64,000 nt of DNA from Hyphodiscus hymeniophilus (GCA_016508695.1 VNKQ01000008.1:744001-808000); one strand, 5' to 3'; positions 10,944 to 23,338 are shown, numbered from the stretch's first letter. The notes: a model not told the origin generated them from the letters alone. Numbers and translations: made by a program.

Positions 10944-13776
10944 ATGTCTTCTGCGTCCCATGCCAGAGTACCCTCACGTTCTGAGCGAAGGACTGCAACC
11001 GACAATGGCAGTAGCCGCGTACCTTCTGGGCAGTCAAGCAGGGCTGAGCGACAGGATCCAAGACGACTACCGTCACCACAGGCCTCTGCCGCTGGGACGA
11101 CACACAAGAGAACGACTTCAGGCTCCCAGAGGACTAAAGGAGGTGTAGAAGAGCGGCGAACAGAGAGGGCGCAGGTCACTACTCGGGAGACAGTAATGAG
11201 AACAAGAAGTCCCGAGAGGAGACCTGGCCCCTCTGTGCCGCCGCAAGAAAGGGGGAAGCCTAGTGAAGCAGGCAAGACATATTCTGGAGATGCGCGACCG
11301 AAATCGAAGCAGCTAGACACACCTCTAGGTACAGCGCTCCCAGATCAAGCAGTCGTCCATATCTAACTACTTGAAAGCACCATGGAACCCAGAAGCATCC
11401 CTCGTGCCTCATACGACTGCGCCTCTAGCAAGTCGGGTATCGATACCCCCTGTGGCCTCGCGAGCCCCACAGTCGTTGCAGCCCAAACCGTTGAACGAAT
11501 TAACGCTGGAGGTTCAAGAAGCTGCCATTTTGGAGGACTTACTGTTCGTCTTCATGGGATACGAAGGGCAATATATCCGGTTCAGAAGAGAATACAATCC
11601 GACCATTGAGAAGGATCGTCTTGCGGGCCCTGGATTCAAAATTCTGCCTGGGTTGGATCCCAGTTTGCAGGACCTGACGACGACGATGTTGAAAATGGCA
11701 ACGCATTATGGGGCTGTAGAGGCTTTTGTGGAAGTGCAGAGTAGGGAGGAGTTTGGAGCGGTCAACCATGCGCTCTGCGCAGCGATACGGAAGTTGCTCC
11801 ATGATTATCTGATCTTGATTGCACAATTAGAGACACAGTTCCTTACGAATTCCTCCTTTACCTTACACGTATTGAATCTCCACACACTGCCGACCAGCCA
11901 TATGATGTTCCAGTTGTGTTCATTAGCCAATGAGATCCTCAAGCGAAACTCCCTTCTGGAAGAGGACCTGGATGATTCTGATGGCTTTGACGACATCGAA
12001 AATATCCTGGAGAGTTTGCGAGAAGGTGGAGATCTAGGACCAGGGAATATACCTGGAAAGAAAATTTGCAAAGGTGGAAGTGTTTTGGGACTCATTACGA
12101 AACGGCTAGAGACAATGTCTGGAGATCCAGCTGCGCGATCTCTTTTGACATCATTATTGAGGGATGCCAGCCGCCCGTACATGATGATGTTGAATGAGTG
12201 GCTGCATCATGGAAGTATCAAAGATCCACATTCCGAGTTCTTGGTCAGGGAGCAGAAGAGTATCAAGCGTGAGAGGCTTGAGCAGGATTACACCGACGAG
12301 TATTGGGAGAGGCGATATACAATACGGGATCACGACGTACCGCCGCAGCTTGAAGGCGTGAAAGATAAAGTCCTGTTGGCTGGCAAATATCTGAATGTGG
12401 TCCGTGAGTGTGGGGGAGTGGATGTCAGCAAAGCTGTCAAGGATGTTCCTCGATCATTCGATGACAACCGATTCCTTGACAATGTCAACAGTGCTTATGC
12501 TCATGCCAATGAGTCGTTGCTGAAGTTGTTACTCACCACTCACGCTCTACCTGCAAGATTGCGGTCACTGAAGCATTACTTCTTCCTGGATCGGTCCGAC
12601 TTTTTCTCATACTTCCTTGAGCTTGGGACGTCAGAACTCAGAAAGCCCGTGAAGAACGTCAATGCCAGCAAGCTTCAGTCATTACTTGATCTCGTATTAC
12701 GGCAACCTGGAAGTGTCGCCGCCCAAGACCCTTTCAAGGAAGATATCAAGGTTGAGATGAACGAGACCAGCTTGACCAATGCATTGACGAGAGTTGTTAA
12801 CATCTCCGGTATAGAACAGGGTGAAACACTTCAGACGCCAGCTACCCAGCCCTCTAGTGAGAGCGACAAGGCAGCGGTGGGTTTCATGTCATTGCAACTG
12901 GACTACTCTGTTCCGTTCCCAGTATCACTCGTGATTAGCCGAAAGACAATATGGAGATATCAAGCGTTGTTTAGGTACCTCCTCTCGTTACGCTACCTTG
13001 AGCAGCAACTCGTCTCGTGCTGGCAGACTCATAACCGAGCTGCCACTTGGTCTCATAAGAGCTCAAATAAGGAGCTCGAAATGTGGAAACGACGGGTCTT
13101 CACACTAAGGGCTCGGATGCTGGTCTTTGTTCAACAACTCCTTTATTTCTGCACAGCAGAAGTCATCGAGCCGAATTGGCAGAATCTCATGAAGAAACTC
13201 AGCTCCAAGGAGGAAGGTGCAGGGCCGACCGTTCGCACAGTCGATGAGCTCATGCAAGATCACGTCGACTTCCTTGATACTTGTCTGAAAGAATGCATGC
13301 TCACCAACAGCAGATTACTCAGGGTAACCTTCTACATCATTTCTGGACAATCAAATGCTCACAGTTACCAGATCCACTCCAAATTGATGCAAACATGCAC
13401 GATGTTTGCATCTTATACTTCCTGGCTTTCCCGGGAACTGGAGAGAAGTGACCCTGATCTAGTTGGTAGTCAGAAACCAACCAGTATGAGCAAGCAACAA
13501 TGGTCACGTTATCAGTCAGCGCAGAAGAGTGACTCGGGTCATTCTACGGCCTCGAACTCTGCTGATGAGACACGATTGGAGAAAATGAACGAAATTATCA
13601 CGAAGCACGAGTTTCATTTCAGCCGGCACTTACAGATTCTTCTGGATGCGCTAAATCACTACGCGGCGACGGAGACTGTGGTATTACTAGGACTTTGTGC
13701 GAGATTAAGCACTGCAAACCAAGGAACGCAGTTTAGTGGTCTGAGGACCGATGAAGATGGCGGAGCTCAGGCCTGA
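10944..13776 (+). CDS. spc97: gamma-tubulin complex component 2 (GCP2/Spc97)
   Basis: Exons 10944-11328 and 11378-13776, 927 residues; start is the first in-frame ATG. Residues 1 to about 165 are a basic, Ser/Arg/Pro-rich disordered leader. From about residue 180 the GRIP-1 and GRIP-2 type regions follow: EDLLFVFMGYEGQYI, VNHALCAAIRKLLHDYLILI, LNEWLHHGSIKDPHSEFLV, EYWERRYTI, then the very conserved GKYLNVVRECGG and the C-terminal helical bundle (ALFRYLLSLRYLEQQL). These features separate GCP2 from GCP3. The protein pairs with GCP3 in the gamma-tubulin small complex that nucleates microtubules at the spindle pole body. The single intron (49 bases) has a CTAAC branch point and joins CTA-G to CA-CCA. 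Confidence 0.93.
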
Positions 13777-14657
13777 GAGTAATGTGGCGATGATCATTTT
13801 GCGTTTGCTTTGGGCATTCATGATATCCAGGCGTCTAAGGCGCCCAATGTATAGAGCAACGGCGTCAGAACATGGTCGCAATGAATGTGCATAAAATCGA
13901 CGATGGGTTGACTGTCAAATTGAGATTCAACATGGTACACAATGATGACCTTGTCAGATTTACCGGAGTTTGAGTTGTTCCACTGCCGCAGCTGACACGT
14001 GCACGGGAGGCAATTTGTGGCGGGGGTCTGATGGAGGGGCTGCTGTTCCTGACTGCGATCGTAGATGCAGCAGAATTGCCTTTGTATAGATGCGGCTCAA
14101 ACGATCTTAAATACTTTGCGACCTAAAATACCCCAGAATATTGAGTATCCATTGTTCTAGACATGTCCATCTTCTAACCTTCATTGCGCAAATTATGGTT
14201 CCGGTGTTGAGCTCATCGAATCATATAGCCTGAACCTAAAATGATACTCCGACAGACCGCCTTTCATGACATTCTTCTGCGCCTCATTCTAACAACACCC
14301 AACGCTTTCCGCTGTCATCTTACATGCAGAAGTGACTGCAGATCATCGCGGCCTGGAGGGATAGAGAACTGGGGTAGATAATAGTCCAGGCAATAGTTTA
14401 AGGACTGAAGATTCGTTGTTTTGCGCATTGAGAGGTAAGTCGAATCAATTACCTACATGTCCTCGAGGTCAGTGCTGCTGCGAGAGGAGAGCCGGAGCTA
14501 TCTATACGAGAGCATTCTGTAATATTCCTCTGTCCATACTTGTCTCGGCGCAGACAAACCTGAGCCGTTTTCTTCAGTCGGACCTAAGCTAATTTCTAAC
14601 TTTAACCAGCCCGACAAAACTTTGCTTTGCGCTCGAGTCTCAAAATAAAGCGCCAAA
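13777..14657. promoter_or_regulatory. promoter and leader of methylenetetrahydrofolate reductase
   Basis: Noncoding. A CACGTG palindrome lies at 13996-14001, about 650 bases before the start codon; CACGTG is the Cbf1-type site found upstream of many yeast sulfur and methionine genes, so its presence here fits but proves nothing. A likely 5'-UTR intron runs 14435-14609 (GGTAAGT donor, CTAAC branch, CCAG acceptor). Confidence 0.4.
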
Positions 14658-16569
14658 ATGCACATCAAAGACATGCTAGCAGAGGCCGAAAGGTCAGGGA
14701 ACCCAACCTTCTCCTTTGAATTCTTCCCTCCGAAGACGGCTCAAGGTGTACAAAATCTCTACGACCGTATGGACCGCATGCATGGACTCGGACCCAGCTT
14801 CATCGATATAACATGGGGGGCGGGAGGACGACTGGCACAGCTTACGTGCGAGATGGTGGCTGTGGCTCAGGCTCAGTATGGGTTGGAGACTTGCATGCAC
14901 TTGACATGCACGGATATGGGGAAGGAAAAGGTCAATGACGCCCTCAAGAATGCCTACAAAGCCGGCTGCACAAACATTCTGGCTCTTCGAGGAGACCCGC
15001 CGAGAGAAAAGGAGAAGTGGGTTGCGACCGAGGGAGGATTCCAGTACGCAAAGGACCTGGTGAAGCATATTCGCGATACATACGGGGATCATTTCGATAT
15101 TGGCGTTGCTGGATACCCGGAAGGCTGCGATGACCAGGACGATCCCGAGCTACTGCTGGAACACTTGAAGGAGAAGGTTGATGCTGGGGCTACATTCATC
15201 GTTACGCAGATGTTCTACGATGCCGATAACTTCGTTGATTGGGTCGGAAAAGTCAGAGCAAGAGGGGTCACTATTCCTATTGTTCCTGGGATCATGCCAA
15301 TTAGCACCTACGCCAGCTTTCTCCGAAGATGTAACCATATGGGATGCAAGATCCCTCCACAATGGACCGAGGCGCTGGAAGTTGTGAAGAACGATGATGC
15401 AGCAGTGCGAGAGATTGGGAAAGGGCTGGTGGCCGAGTTGTGTCGGAAAATCCTCAAGGCTGGAATCCATCATCTACATTTCTATACCATGAATCTGGCA
15501 CAAGCGACTCGCATGCTCCTCGAAGAGCTAAGCCTGGCACCATCGATTGACCGCCCGTTAAAGCAAGCCCTACCGTGGAGACAATCTCTTGTGCTTGGGA
15601 GAAGAGGCGAAGACGTTCGTCCAATTTTCTGGAAGAACAGAAACAAGTCATATGTCACGAGAACCCAGGAGTGGGACGAGTTCCCTAACGGCAGATGGGG
15701 TGACTCGAGATCTCCAGCTTTCGGTGAGCTGGACGCATACGGTATTGGGTTGAAGGGCACGAACGAGCAGAATATCAAGCTTTGGGGCCAGCCTCAATCA
15801 GTTCAGGATATAGCCAATATCTTTGTCAAGTATCTGGAAAATCAGGTTGAAAGTCTTCCGTGGAGTGAAGCACCGATTTCGAGCGAAGCCGATGCCATTA
15901 AGCCAGATTTGATCAGCCTCAACCAGCGTGGTTTTCTGACTATCAACTCGCAGCCATCCGTTGATGGTGTGAAATCTTCGAATCCGGTCTACGGTTGGGG
16001 TCCAAAAAATGGATATGTTTACCAGAAAGCCTACCTCGAACTCCTAGTATCACCAGACTTGATCGACGAGTTGATTATCCGGATCGAGAAGGATCCAGAC
16101 TTGACATTCTACTCAGTAAATAAGACCGGAGACTTGAAGACCAATGCGCCTGGAGATGGCCCGAATGCTGTCACGTGGGGTGTCTTCCCTGGCAAAGAAA
16201 TCGTTCAGCCAACCATTGTCGAAACGATCAGTTTCTTGGCCTGGAAGGATGAAGCATTCCGTCTGGGTTTGGATTGGGCGCATTGCCATTCCGCTCTAAG
16301 TCCGAGTCGTCAACTAATCGAGAACATGATGGAGACGTGGTCTCTCGTCAATATCGGTAAGTCACATATGTAGTCTGACATCCTTTTATTAATGCTGACA
16401 TCCCATAGTCCACAACGACTTCCATCAAACTCACGGTCTATTCCCACTGTTTGACGGCCTAACAGTAAAAAACCTCTCAAAACCATACGAGGTCCACACC
16501 AACGGCGTAAACGGCTTCGAGAAGCCCAACGGCGTGGAAAACGTTCCTCTCACAAATGGCTCTCATTAA
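14658..16569 (+). CDS. met13: methylenetetrahydrofolate reductase (Met13 type)
   Basis: Exons 14658-16356 and 16409-16569, 619 residues, matching the fungal family length. The enzyme reduces 5,10-methylene-THF to 5-methyl-THF with a flavin, supplying the methyl group for methionine synthesis. The N-terminal catalytic TIM barrel is clear: FSFEFFPPKTAQG at residue 18, then QNLYDRMDRM, NILALRGDPP (folate/FAD loop), GVAGYPEGC, FIVTQMFYD and PGIMPISTYASFLRR. The C-terminal eukaryotic regulatory domain follows from about residue 330 (SPAFGELDAYG, INSQPSVDG, GWGPKNGYVYQKAYLE, WGVFPGKEI). Overall similarity is closer to yeast Met13 than Met12 (QGVQNLYDRMDRM, AWKDE, LVNIVHNDF). The 52-base intron near the 3' end splits ATC-G and TC-CAC. 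The tail is Asn/Gly-rich and lineage specific. Confidence 0.95.
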
Positions 16570-16927
16570 AGCCATCTATACCTAATCTCAACGATCTATA
16601 ATTCAACATAGGAAGGCAGGCACAGTTGGATTCTGTGATAAGCATGACTTGCATTTGCATATAGCGTGGTGTTCTGGGCTGCCGGAACTTCAACAAGTTA
16701 GGCGTTAAAAGAAAAGATCTCAACGATCGTCTTATGGGTGAAAAGGGATAAATGGATATGCATGGATTATTTGCATGGTTTTGATACCTGGGAAGGGGAC
16801 TGACCTTCAACGGTTGCGAGTCATTAGACGAGCGATGATCTTCAACAAGATGACAGGATTCCATAGACGAATCACTACATGGTCGATGTTTGATATGATT
16901 AGGAGGCATTCGTGACTTCAGAACAGT
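16570..16927. other. 3' flanks, no gene seen
   Basis: Short convergent spacer between the methylenetetrahydrofolate reductase gene and the reverse-strand reductase relic. No domain-bearing frame, tRNA or repeat was found. Confidence 0.6.
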
Positions 16928-17475
16928 TCATTCAGAGACCCGCCAAACTAACCTCTCTCCACTCTGTTGTTTATTCCTCAATGCATTCATCGCCGCCTGT
17001 GCTCTCTCAAGCAACGTCTTCCCCTCAGTGATCTTGACTTTATTCGGCTTCACCGCACCCGCCGCCAACAGCGCCGGCATAATAACACTCTGCAAATTCT
17101 CCTTGAAGAACTCATTCTATGCCACCCATTAGCCTCTCGCCCCGCCTCTCATCAGCTCACCGACTCACATCAAGGTAAAAATGAGTCCTCACACCCCTAA
17201 CATCGACGCCCTTTCCCAGTGCGCCTCCTTCTCCACATCCATCGAATAAACAGGGGTCTCCTTTTCACTAGAATCCCTCACAATAACCGGCAACAGCACC
17301 GCCACCACCGCTCCCTTCCTTGCGATTCGAGAAATGGGTTGCAGACTCCCAGTCTTCGATCCAATGCAATCGAGCACCAGCGGTACGCTGCCTCCGCTTG
17401 CCCTTAATATATCACTCACGACATCCGGGTCTCTGTAATCATTATCGGTACACAATTCGTCAATATCCGTATTTG
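16928..17475 (-). pseudogene. 5'-truncated, frameshifted zinc-type medium-chain dehydrogenase/reductase
   Basis: Reading on the minus strand from about 17440, the translation matches the C-terminal half of fungal zinc-binding oxidoreductases (quinone reductase/CipB-like): YRDPDVVSDILRASGGS, VLDCIGSKTGS, GAVVAVLLPVIVRD. The frame breaks near 17214: the expected KGVDVRGVRTHFYLD is present only in the next frame, so about one base is missing. An intron (17117-17169 region, GTGAGT to ATAG) still looks spliceable, and the last exon (NEFFKENLQSVIMPALL ... ERLVWRVSE) is intact to TGA at 16928. The N-terminal GroES-like half, about 170 residues with the catalytic zinc and half the cofactor fold, is absent. 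The left part abuts and slightly overlaps the 3' end of the next gene, suggesting a deletion junction. Confidence 0.8.
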
Positions 17476-19353
17476 GCAGTTCGATCTTCAAATACCTTCC
17501 GCACTCTCGGATCGATCCCCTTCAACACCTCACGAGCAGCTTCTAGATCTTGTCGCATCCTTGGCACGTGCTCGGTATTGAAGTTCAGCTCGTCAACCAG
17601 CTCTTGTCGATATCTTGCTCGATCTGCGAACCGAGTAGGGCGATCTGGTGGATTTAAGTCAGCAAGTCTCCAGAAACGAAGAAACTCAGCATAGATTGCC
17701 AAACGTTGAAGAGTGTTTGTTTTTTCTGGATGTGACCAATTTGTGTGAAAAGAGCGATAACGTTCGAAATCGTTTCATACACGGAAATAACATACCAGAC
17801 TGATCGTTTGGAATCTCTTCCCCTGAATCGACGTCGGCAATTTTCTGTTTATCAGACTCTATACGAGAAAGGACATTATCTAGCCAATTCTGGTACTTGG
17901 CTACCTCTCTGAAAGGCTCCTCAGCGTCATAGCGAGCCTGGTTTTCATCTTCCCTGTGGAAACTCCGGAGTTAGTAGAGATCGAAAAAGATGAGAGTGAA
18001 ATAGCAGCGGTTAGGTTCAAGCTGCAAGGCTATCATGGATATGAACTTAGTAGGAACGAGAACTTACCACTGTTGGCAGGCAAGTTTAAAAGCTGTACGA
18101 TTGAAGTTCATCGGCCACCCATTTTCGCGGTAGAGTCTAGCATAATTGTCGCCCTCAAAACTGCCGTTGTATAATCCCCCTGGCATCCACTCCAGATCTT
18201 TGAACTTCTGCATGTAGTCCCGAAGTGCTAGACTTGCAGGACGGGAGGGATAATTGTCAAGCGAGTTGTAATTGCTGTCGTCTCCCTTAGCATGGACGTC
18301 CTCGAGAGCAGGATCCGCACTGCCGCCGCCCTCTTGATCAATAGTCCAGAGCTTGAAATTTCTGGCATTGAGAATCATGACAGTTCCATGGTTCCCCAGC
18401 ACGCTTATGCAAATGTAATCGGGCTTCATATATCGCCCACCGTCTTCATCAAACCCCTTCACATGATCCTCTGGTGCATCTAGTGCGTACAGTGGGTCCT
18501 CAGTGTACTGCAGGTCTTCGTCGATTCTCAAGTCAACGAATGTTCCATAGAGCAGGAACTCGCCATCTCCTGCTCCATATGACCATGTAAAGTCATGCTC
18601 ATTATTCAGGTATGGCAGCTTTTCCATAACCTCAATCGCCTTGGACGAGAATCCTAGCTCAGCTGCGTATGTCCTGTTTATAGAAGGGTTCGTATGCGGT
18701 GCCCGATCGATCTTCTCCGGCTCATAATATCCCATCTCAGCCAACAGCTCGTAGAATTCCGTCATCAAGTCTACGACTTCCTCCACATTCCCCGGATCCC
18801 TCCAGTCCTCGTATGTCTCTACCATTGCAGTATATGTCGTCCCAACCGTGCTCGTAATTTTCTCCTTGAGGATTGTGCTGCAGAAAAGTCAGCACATGTT
18901 CATCAAGTCTTGCTTAGCCATCTCAAGGATATAGTTCCAAGCTTCATGACCCCAATGGTTCAGGTGAATTGAACAATTGAAGCGCATTTCCCAAAGAACA
19001 TTCCACAACCACAACTTCCAATACACTCTAATAGAAGAGAGAAATTCGGAGAGCACGCACGCTTGGTCTTCGAGATAGTCGAAGGCGTAGTTCACAGCCA
19101 GGGTTACGAGCACAGCGTAGACAAAGAGGAATATCAAGACAAGGACAGTTGGCCCCCTTTTCAGCCGCCTTTTGTTTGGCCTCTCGTCATTTTTCGAGCT
19201 CTCGTCGATCTTCCCTTCCGTGCCCGCATTGATGGTCTCAAGGAATGAGACTCTGGGGTGCGGCGGAAGGTAGTTGTATCGCTGTTGCAACCGCACTCGA
19301 GATGCCTCATATTCCTGGACTAAGTCCCCAAGATACTCCCGGATCCTGTCCAT
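17460..19353 (-). CDS. uncharacterised single-pass membrane protein, 481 aa
   Basis: Minus-strand exons 19061-19353, 18068-18877, 17796-17953 and 17460-17644. The chosen 183-base first intron (GTGCGT donor) joins EDQA to TILKEK; a shorter choice (GTGTAT donor near 19030) is possible. Residues about 67-90 form one hydrophobic segment (TVLVLIFLFVYAVLVTLAV) after a basic patch (NKRRLKR), so the N-terminal 66 residues probably face the cytosol. The rest is acidic and soluble, with Trp/Tyr-rich motifs (HDFTWSYGAGDGEFLLYG; ICISVLGNHGTVMILNARN) that recur in fungal hypothetical proteins with a knotted-up beta/alpha look; I cannot name the family. The stop at 17460-17462 lies inside the reductase relic, so the natural C-terminus may have been lost. 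Function unknown. Confidence 0.65.
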
Positions 19354-19731
19354 TTAAATGAGTGCTATGGGAAGAAGGGGTTTCGATAAATGACCGAACG
19401 CGTGTAAGTGAGGAGGAGAGAGAACCTCTGGCGGCACAACGCGCCTTCTTGTTTAGCGGTCGCGACCTGCTCGAGACTAAAAATACCTTCGCTAAAACCC
19501 CTGAGCTCTGCTGTAGCCCGCGCCCCACTAAATAAGGGTCCTGTACAACAGGCCGCCTTGTTGATCCAGTCCCCAGAGCTCTCAAATCATGCAGTGTATG
19601 TGACCCCATAACAACATGAGAGAAATTCTTAGAGCCTTTGGAATTCCGCGTTTTTATTTCTAAGATGAATTTTTAATGAAACAAATGAGAAAGATTCGGC
19701 TGAGAGGAGATTCGCCACCAATGACATGAAA
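19354..19731. other. upstream flank, no gene seen
   Basis: Presumed promoter of the membrane-protein gene and 3' flank of the hydrolase relic. Some short frames continue into it from 19307 but lack any domain. Confidence 0.5.
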
Positions 19732-20891
19732 TCAAGTCAAAAATGCCGCCATCAGTTCGTTTGTCTCGTCCGTTTTCTCCAGCATGACCCAGTGTCCACA
19801 GTCTAACTTCTCACATACCAGATTCGGTACCAGGCTCTTCATTTGATTGGGGAAATCTGCCGTTGCTGTAATGAAATTACTTGAGGAGATGAGCAGAGTG
19901 GGTTGTTGCAAGATGTAATTTGCTTCTGGGATTTCTGTTCTTGGGTCAGGACTTGTATTGTAAAGGCTCCAAAGTGTCAACAAACCTGATTCATCTTCTT
20001 TGTTTAGATCATTGAGTGAAACTTTGTACCAATTTATCGGTGCTGAGAAGCCGCCGTTTTGTGCTGAAAACAAATCTCGGAAACATGTTTTATCCTGTGT
20101 GAACATCAGGCGAAGGACTTTTGAGAGTTCGGGCTAATAAACATACTTGAGATGAAACAAATGCAGGTGACGGTGCGGTTTTGCCATCAGTCAACCATGT
20201 ACGGAATCCACCTACAGCCCCCATGTACTTCTTGCCTAAGTCTTCATCTCTTGAAAAGAATAAAGATTCGACTGACTCAGGCTATTCGCATAATTAGACT
20301 CGTTCCTATAATTTCAACTGATTACTCACATTTTCATCGAGGAGTTTGGCAGCATCGTCGTCCTCGAAGAACAGGAAATATCCGAAGACAGAATACCCCA
20401 TATTTTTGAGAATGGCATTATTGATGTAGTTCACAGTCGTTCTGCTAAGTCCGTGTCCAGGAACTGAGTATCCAATATCAAGGAAGACCAACTTCGAGAA
20501 CAACGAAGGATGGAAATTCGCCAGGCGTGAGAGCAAGAAGCTGCCCCTGTCATAAGACCATCAACACCCGTTAGAGCTAAAGGTGGTAGCAAGCATACCA
20601 GTCATGTCCAATTCCTATCACTTGCTCAATTTTCTCATGTTTGAGGATCTCTACAATATCATTGGCCATAGCTTTGCCTTTGTAGGCTTGCATACCCACA
20701 GGCTTCGAGGTACCTCCGTATCATAGCCCTTCTTTGAAAAAGTATGGGATCTGAAGACGCCAATCATGAGAGGACGATGGAAACCCATGAAGGGAAAGTA
20801 GGTAGGCTCTTCCCTGAGGTGGTGGAATATGAATGTAGTTGTAAGTAAAATCTCGTCATGTAACAAATTGGAATGAGGGGAATAAAGCCAT
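19732..20891 (-). pseudogene. decayed epoxide-hydrolase-like alpha/beta hydrolase
   Basis: The likely old start is ATG at 20889-20891 on the minus strand. The conceptual translation follows the soluble epoxide hydrolase family: a strand-rich start (FTYNYIHIPPP), oxyanion-hole motif HGFPSSSHDWR, GGTSKPVGMQAYKGKAMA, nucleophile elbow GIGHDWGS with the Asp nucleophile, a cap region (GYSVPGHGLS, GYFLFFEDDDAA) and the catalytic histidine near the end (CGHWVMLEKTDE). Two in-frame TGA codons interrupt the first exon, at 20856-20858 and 20721-20723. At the second, about eight residues that usually read like a YGV-APD segment between the EG and YGG motifs are missing. Downstream introns (donor GTATGC after GHDW; GTGAGT after LLDEN; GTATGT after SSQ) are intact. 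The gene appears recently inactivated. Confidence 0.8.
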
Positions 20892-21445
20892 AGTGAACAA
20901 TATCGTGAGTCTTAAAACGGCGCTGAGGAAGAGATAGTTTGAACTGCAAGGTAATTATATGTAGAATCACAGTAGCATCAGGTCTATTCGAAAGGAAACA
21001 TGGACATTGAGGCGGGGGCAGATTAAGTGACATAAACTTTCTGAATATGCGGATCATTGGGAAGTGGTCGGAATTCGGACCCGGCAAAAGCCGAAGCAAC
21101 TGATTGGAGTACATCATAGGTTGCACAAAGGACTTTGGCAGACAACTTCACCATTTCAAGAGGAATTGCGGCTGGACTTCGCCCTGATCAACAGCTATGC
21201 TCGATGGCGTGGACAAAGTTGTAGTCCGAGACCGAAGAAAGCTTTAGCGAGCCCCGGACTTGCTCAAAACAGTTCTGTACCCTTGCCCTTTCTCCGACCA
21301 ATAGGTACGACTGAGCCCTCATATGGAGACTCCCAAACCTTTGGAGCGAATTTATACGAAAGGCCGCTTGGAATCAAACACAGAATAATTTGTTTGTTTT
21401 CTCGAGATCAAAATTCGAGCACTCGCTACTCGGACATCATTTCCA
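20892..21445. other. intergenic, no gene recognised
   Basis: No supported gene. Frames on both strands are short, overlapping and without domains. Holds the presumed promoter of the hydrolase relic and the 3' flank of the secreted-protein gene. Confidence 0.5.
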
Positions 21446-22504
21446 TCAATTGTCACCTATCGTACTACTCCCACCAGCACTGCTCTCACTTAGGACCTGC
21501 GCTGCCAACACAGTGCCTTCAGCATTCATGTAGATAGCGCTAACGACGCTGATTCCGTTGAACGGCGTGTAGACGTATTCGACCTCGCGTTCAACCATTC
21601 CGTTTTTGATGATCGTCTGGTTATATCCATTGAAAGTCACTGTGGATGATAGGAATTAGCACTATTCTGTTTGAGACTTGAAAGAATCGCAATCGATATT
21701 GATACAGCTGAGATTCTGAATGAGAAACTGGGAACTCAGGCAACACGTACTATCTTGTAAGTAAGAACCAACGACCTGCTGCCTCAGGATATTGCCGTCG
21801 TTATCAAGGAACTGGTCCACGATATCCCCGTTCTGCGCAAGAATGCGATTCGTGTGGGTGTTACCGCTGTAATCATTTATTGAATAGAGGACGTTATTTA
21901 TCAACTCATATGAGCGTCGCGCGACTGTGTTTGTACTGGATCCAGTCAAGCCTCCGACCGTAGTGTTGACAAGTTCGCCCACATCTTGACCCAGAGTCGC
22001 GATAATGGGATTGAGATCGATAGAGCTCAGCGTGTCGTTGATCATCATGAGGACGTTCTCAAGCCTGGCCTCGAGGAGAACTTTAGCACTGACGTTCTGG
22101 ATGAGTAGTGTCACGCGGTCGATGGAGAGATCAACGCCCGCATTGAACTGCAAATCATGAAAGTCAGCTCTGGAAGACGCCCACGAGTACAGAGAACGTA
22201 GACATACAGTTAACAACTGCAAGACCTGCACGTCCAGATTAATCTTTGCAGTCAGGTTTTTTACAGTGATGTCAATCTCTCCAACGGACACCGATGCGTT
22301 TAAATACACATCGGGTTGGGGGACCGTCGTGGAAACATTGGCCGGCGTTGATGCTGTATCATAGACCACCGAGTCCTGATCACCTTCGAGGTCAAGAGAG
22401 TATCCAACATATCCGGAGTCGGTAGAGCTTTGAGCGGTAACTAGGTCTGCAACAAACGGACACAAGAAGATGGGAACAAAGATTCTCAATAACGACAGTC
22501 TCAT
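21446..22504 (-). CDS. secreted protein, paralog A of a divergent pair (295 aa)
   Basis: Minus-strand exons 22208-22504, 21751-22147 and 21446-21639. ATG 22504 starts a clean signal peptide (MRLSLLRIFVPIFLC, then about ten residues to TAQS). The mature protein has many N-glycosylation sequons and an amphipathic, beta-strand-like alternating pattern (VSVGEIDITVKNLTAKINLD; FNAGVDLSIDRVTLLIQNVS) followed by a helical part (SSIDLNPIIATLGQDVGELV). It aligns end to end with the gene at 23339 on the opposite strand. I do not recognise a named family, and no cysteine-rich effector pattern or catalytic motif is seen. The role is probably extracellular or cell-wall associated; this is inference. Introns are 60 bases (in frame, branch CTGAC) and 111 bases. 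Confidence 0.8.
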
Positions 22505-23338
22505 GGCGACGAACGTCCAAGTCAGCGAGGCCGATGAGGAAAAGGAAAGTGGTGGAGTGGTGTTATCTCTCTCGTTTGGTAGCAGAGTGTGGGCAGCCTG
22601 ATGATGTAGTAAGGGGAGGTGAATTCCCACATGTTGACGGGTGAGCAAGGATTATTCAGGGGACTCTCACTTCGAAATTGGCAGACAGCCAGAATCATTT
22701 TCCGAAGGGGACAAAACTTGGTAACGCGAGCGGCAGTCATGATTAGAGTTCGATGAAGAAACGGCTGATGAATGTTGAACCTGGGTAGTGTACCCTAATG
22801 TGGCTTTAATTTCGGGAAATACCCCATAACTTGGTTTTCGTGGCGTCAGAAGCCCTGAAATCAGGTACAATTCGCGCATCTGGGCTTTCAATGTGGCTGT
22901 TTCACGCCTCCCCTGACAGGGGAAACAGCCAGGCACTGGAAGCGAGCTCATGCACTTGCCACTAGGTGAACCATTCAGCGCAGCGGATTCTTCGAGATCG
23001 AGCCATAGTATGGGAAATATACCTCCGTAGTATGGATAATTAAGATTGCCCTGTTGCATTGGCCTCACTTTTACTACTGTAACGCTTTGGCGGAAAACCC
23101 CACATGGATGAATCTTCAAGCATTGGAAATGATCTAAGCGGCTGGCAGGCAGGCTAGCAGCCTAGGAAACACAGTTCTCCTGAGTCCTGAATCCTAAAAG
23201 ACGTGGTCTGGGCTTTCATGAGCATAAGCTGGAAATCTGCCATCATCACAGCTGCTCCCCGCGCTCCTGCGAGGTTTGAAATCGTCACTCATTCAACCAT
23301 TGCCCTTGGGCTCTTTCCACTCATTAAAGCCAACGACA
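22505..23338. promoter_or_regulatory. 834-bp divergent region between secreted paralogs
   Basis: Both paralogs are transcribed outward from here. The interval has no convincing gene; a minus-strand frame at 22667-23119 is domain-free. Shared regulation of the pair is inferred only from orientation. Confidence 0.45.

Noticed and set aside
20721..20723. In-frame TGA in the hydrolase as a recoded codon (selenocysteine or readthrough)
   Set aside because: Fungi of this group lack selenocysteine insertion, a second TGA exists upstream and residues are missing at the site, so decay is simpler.
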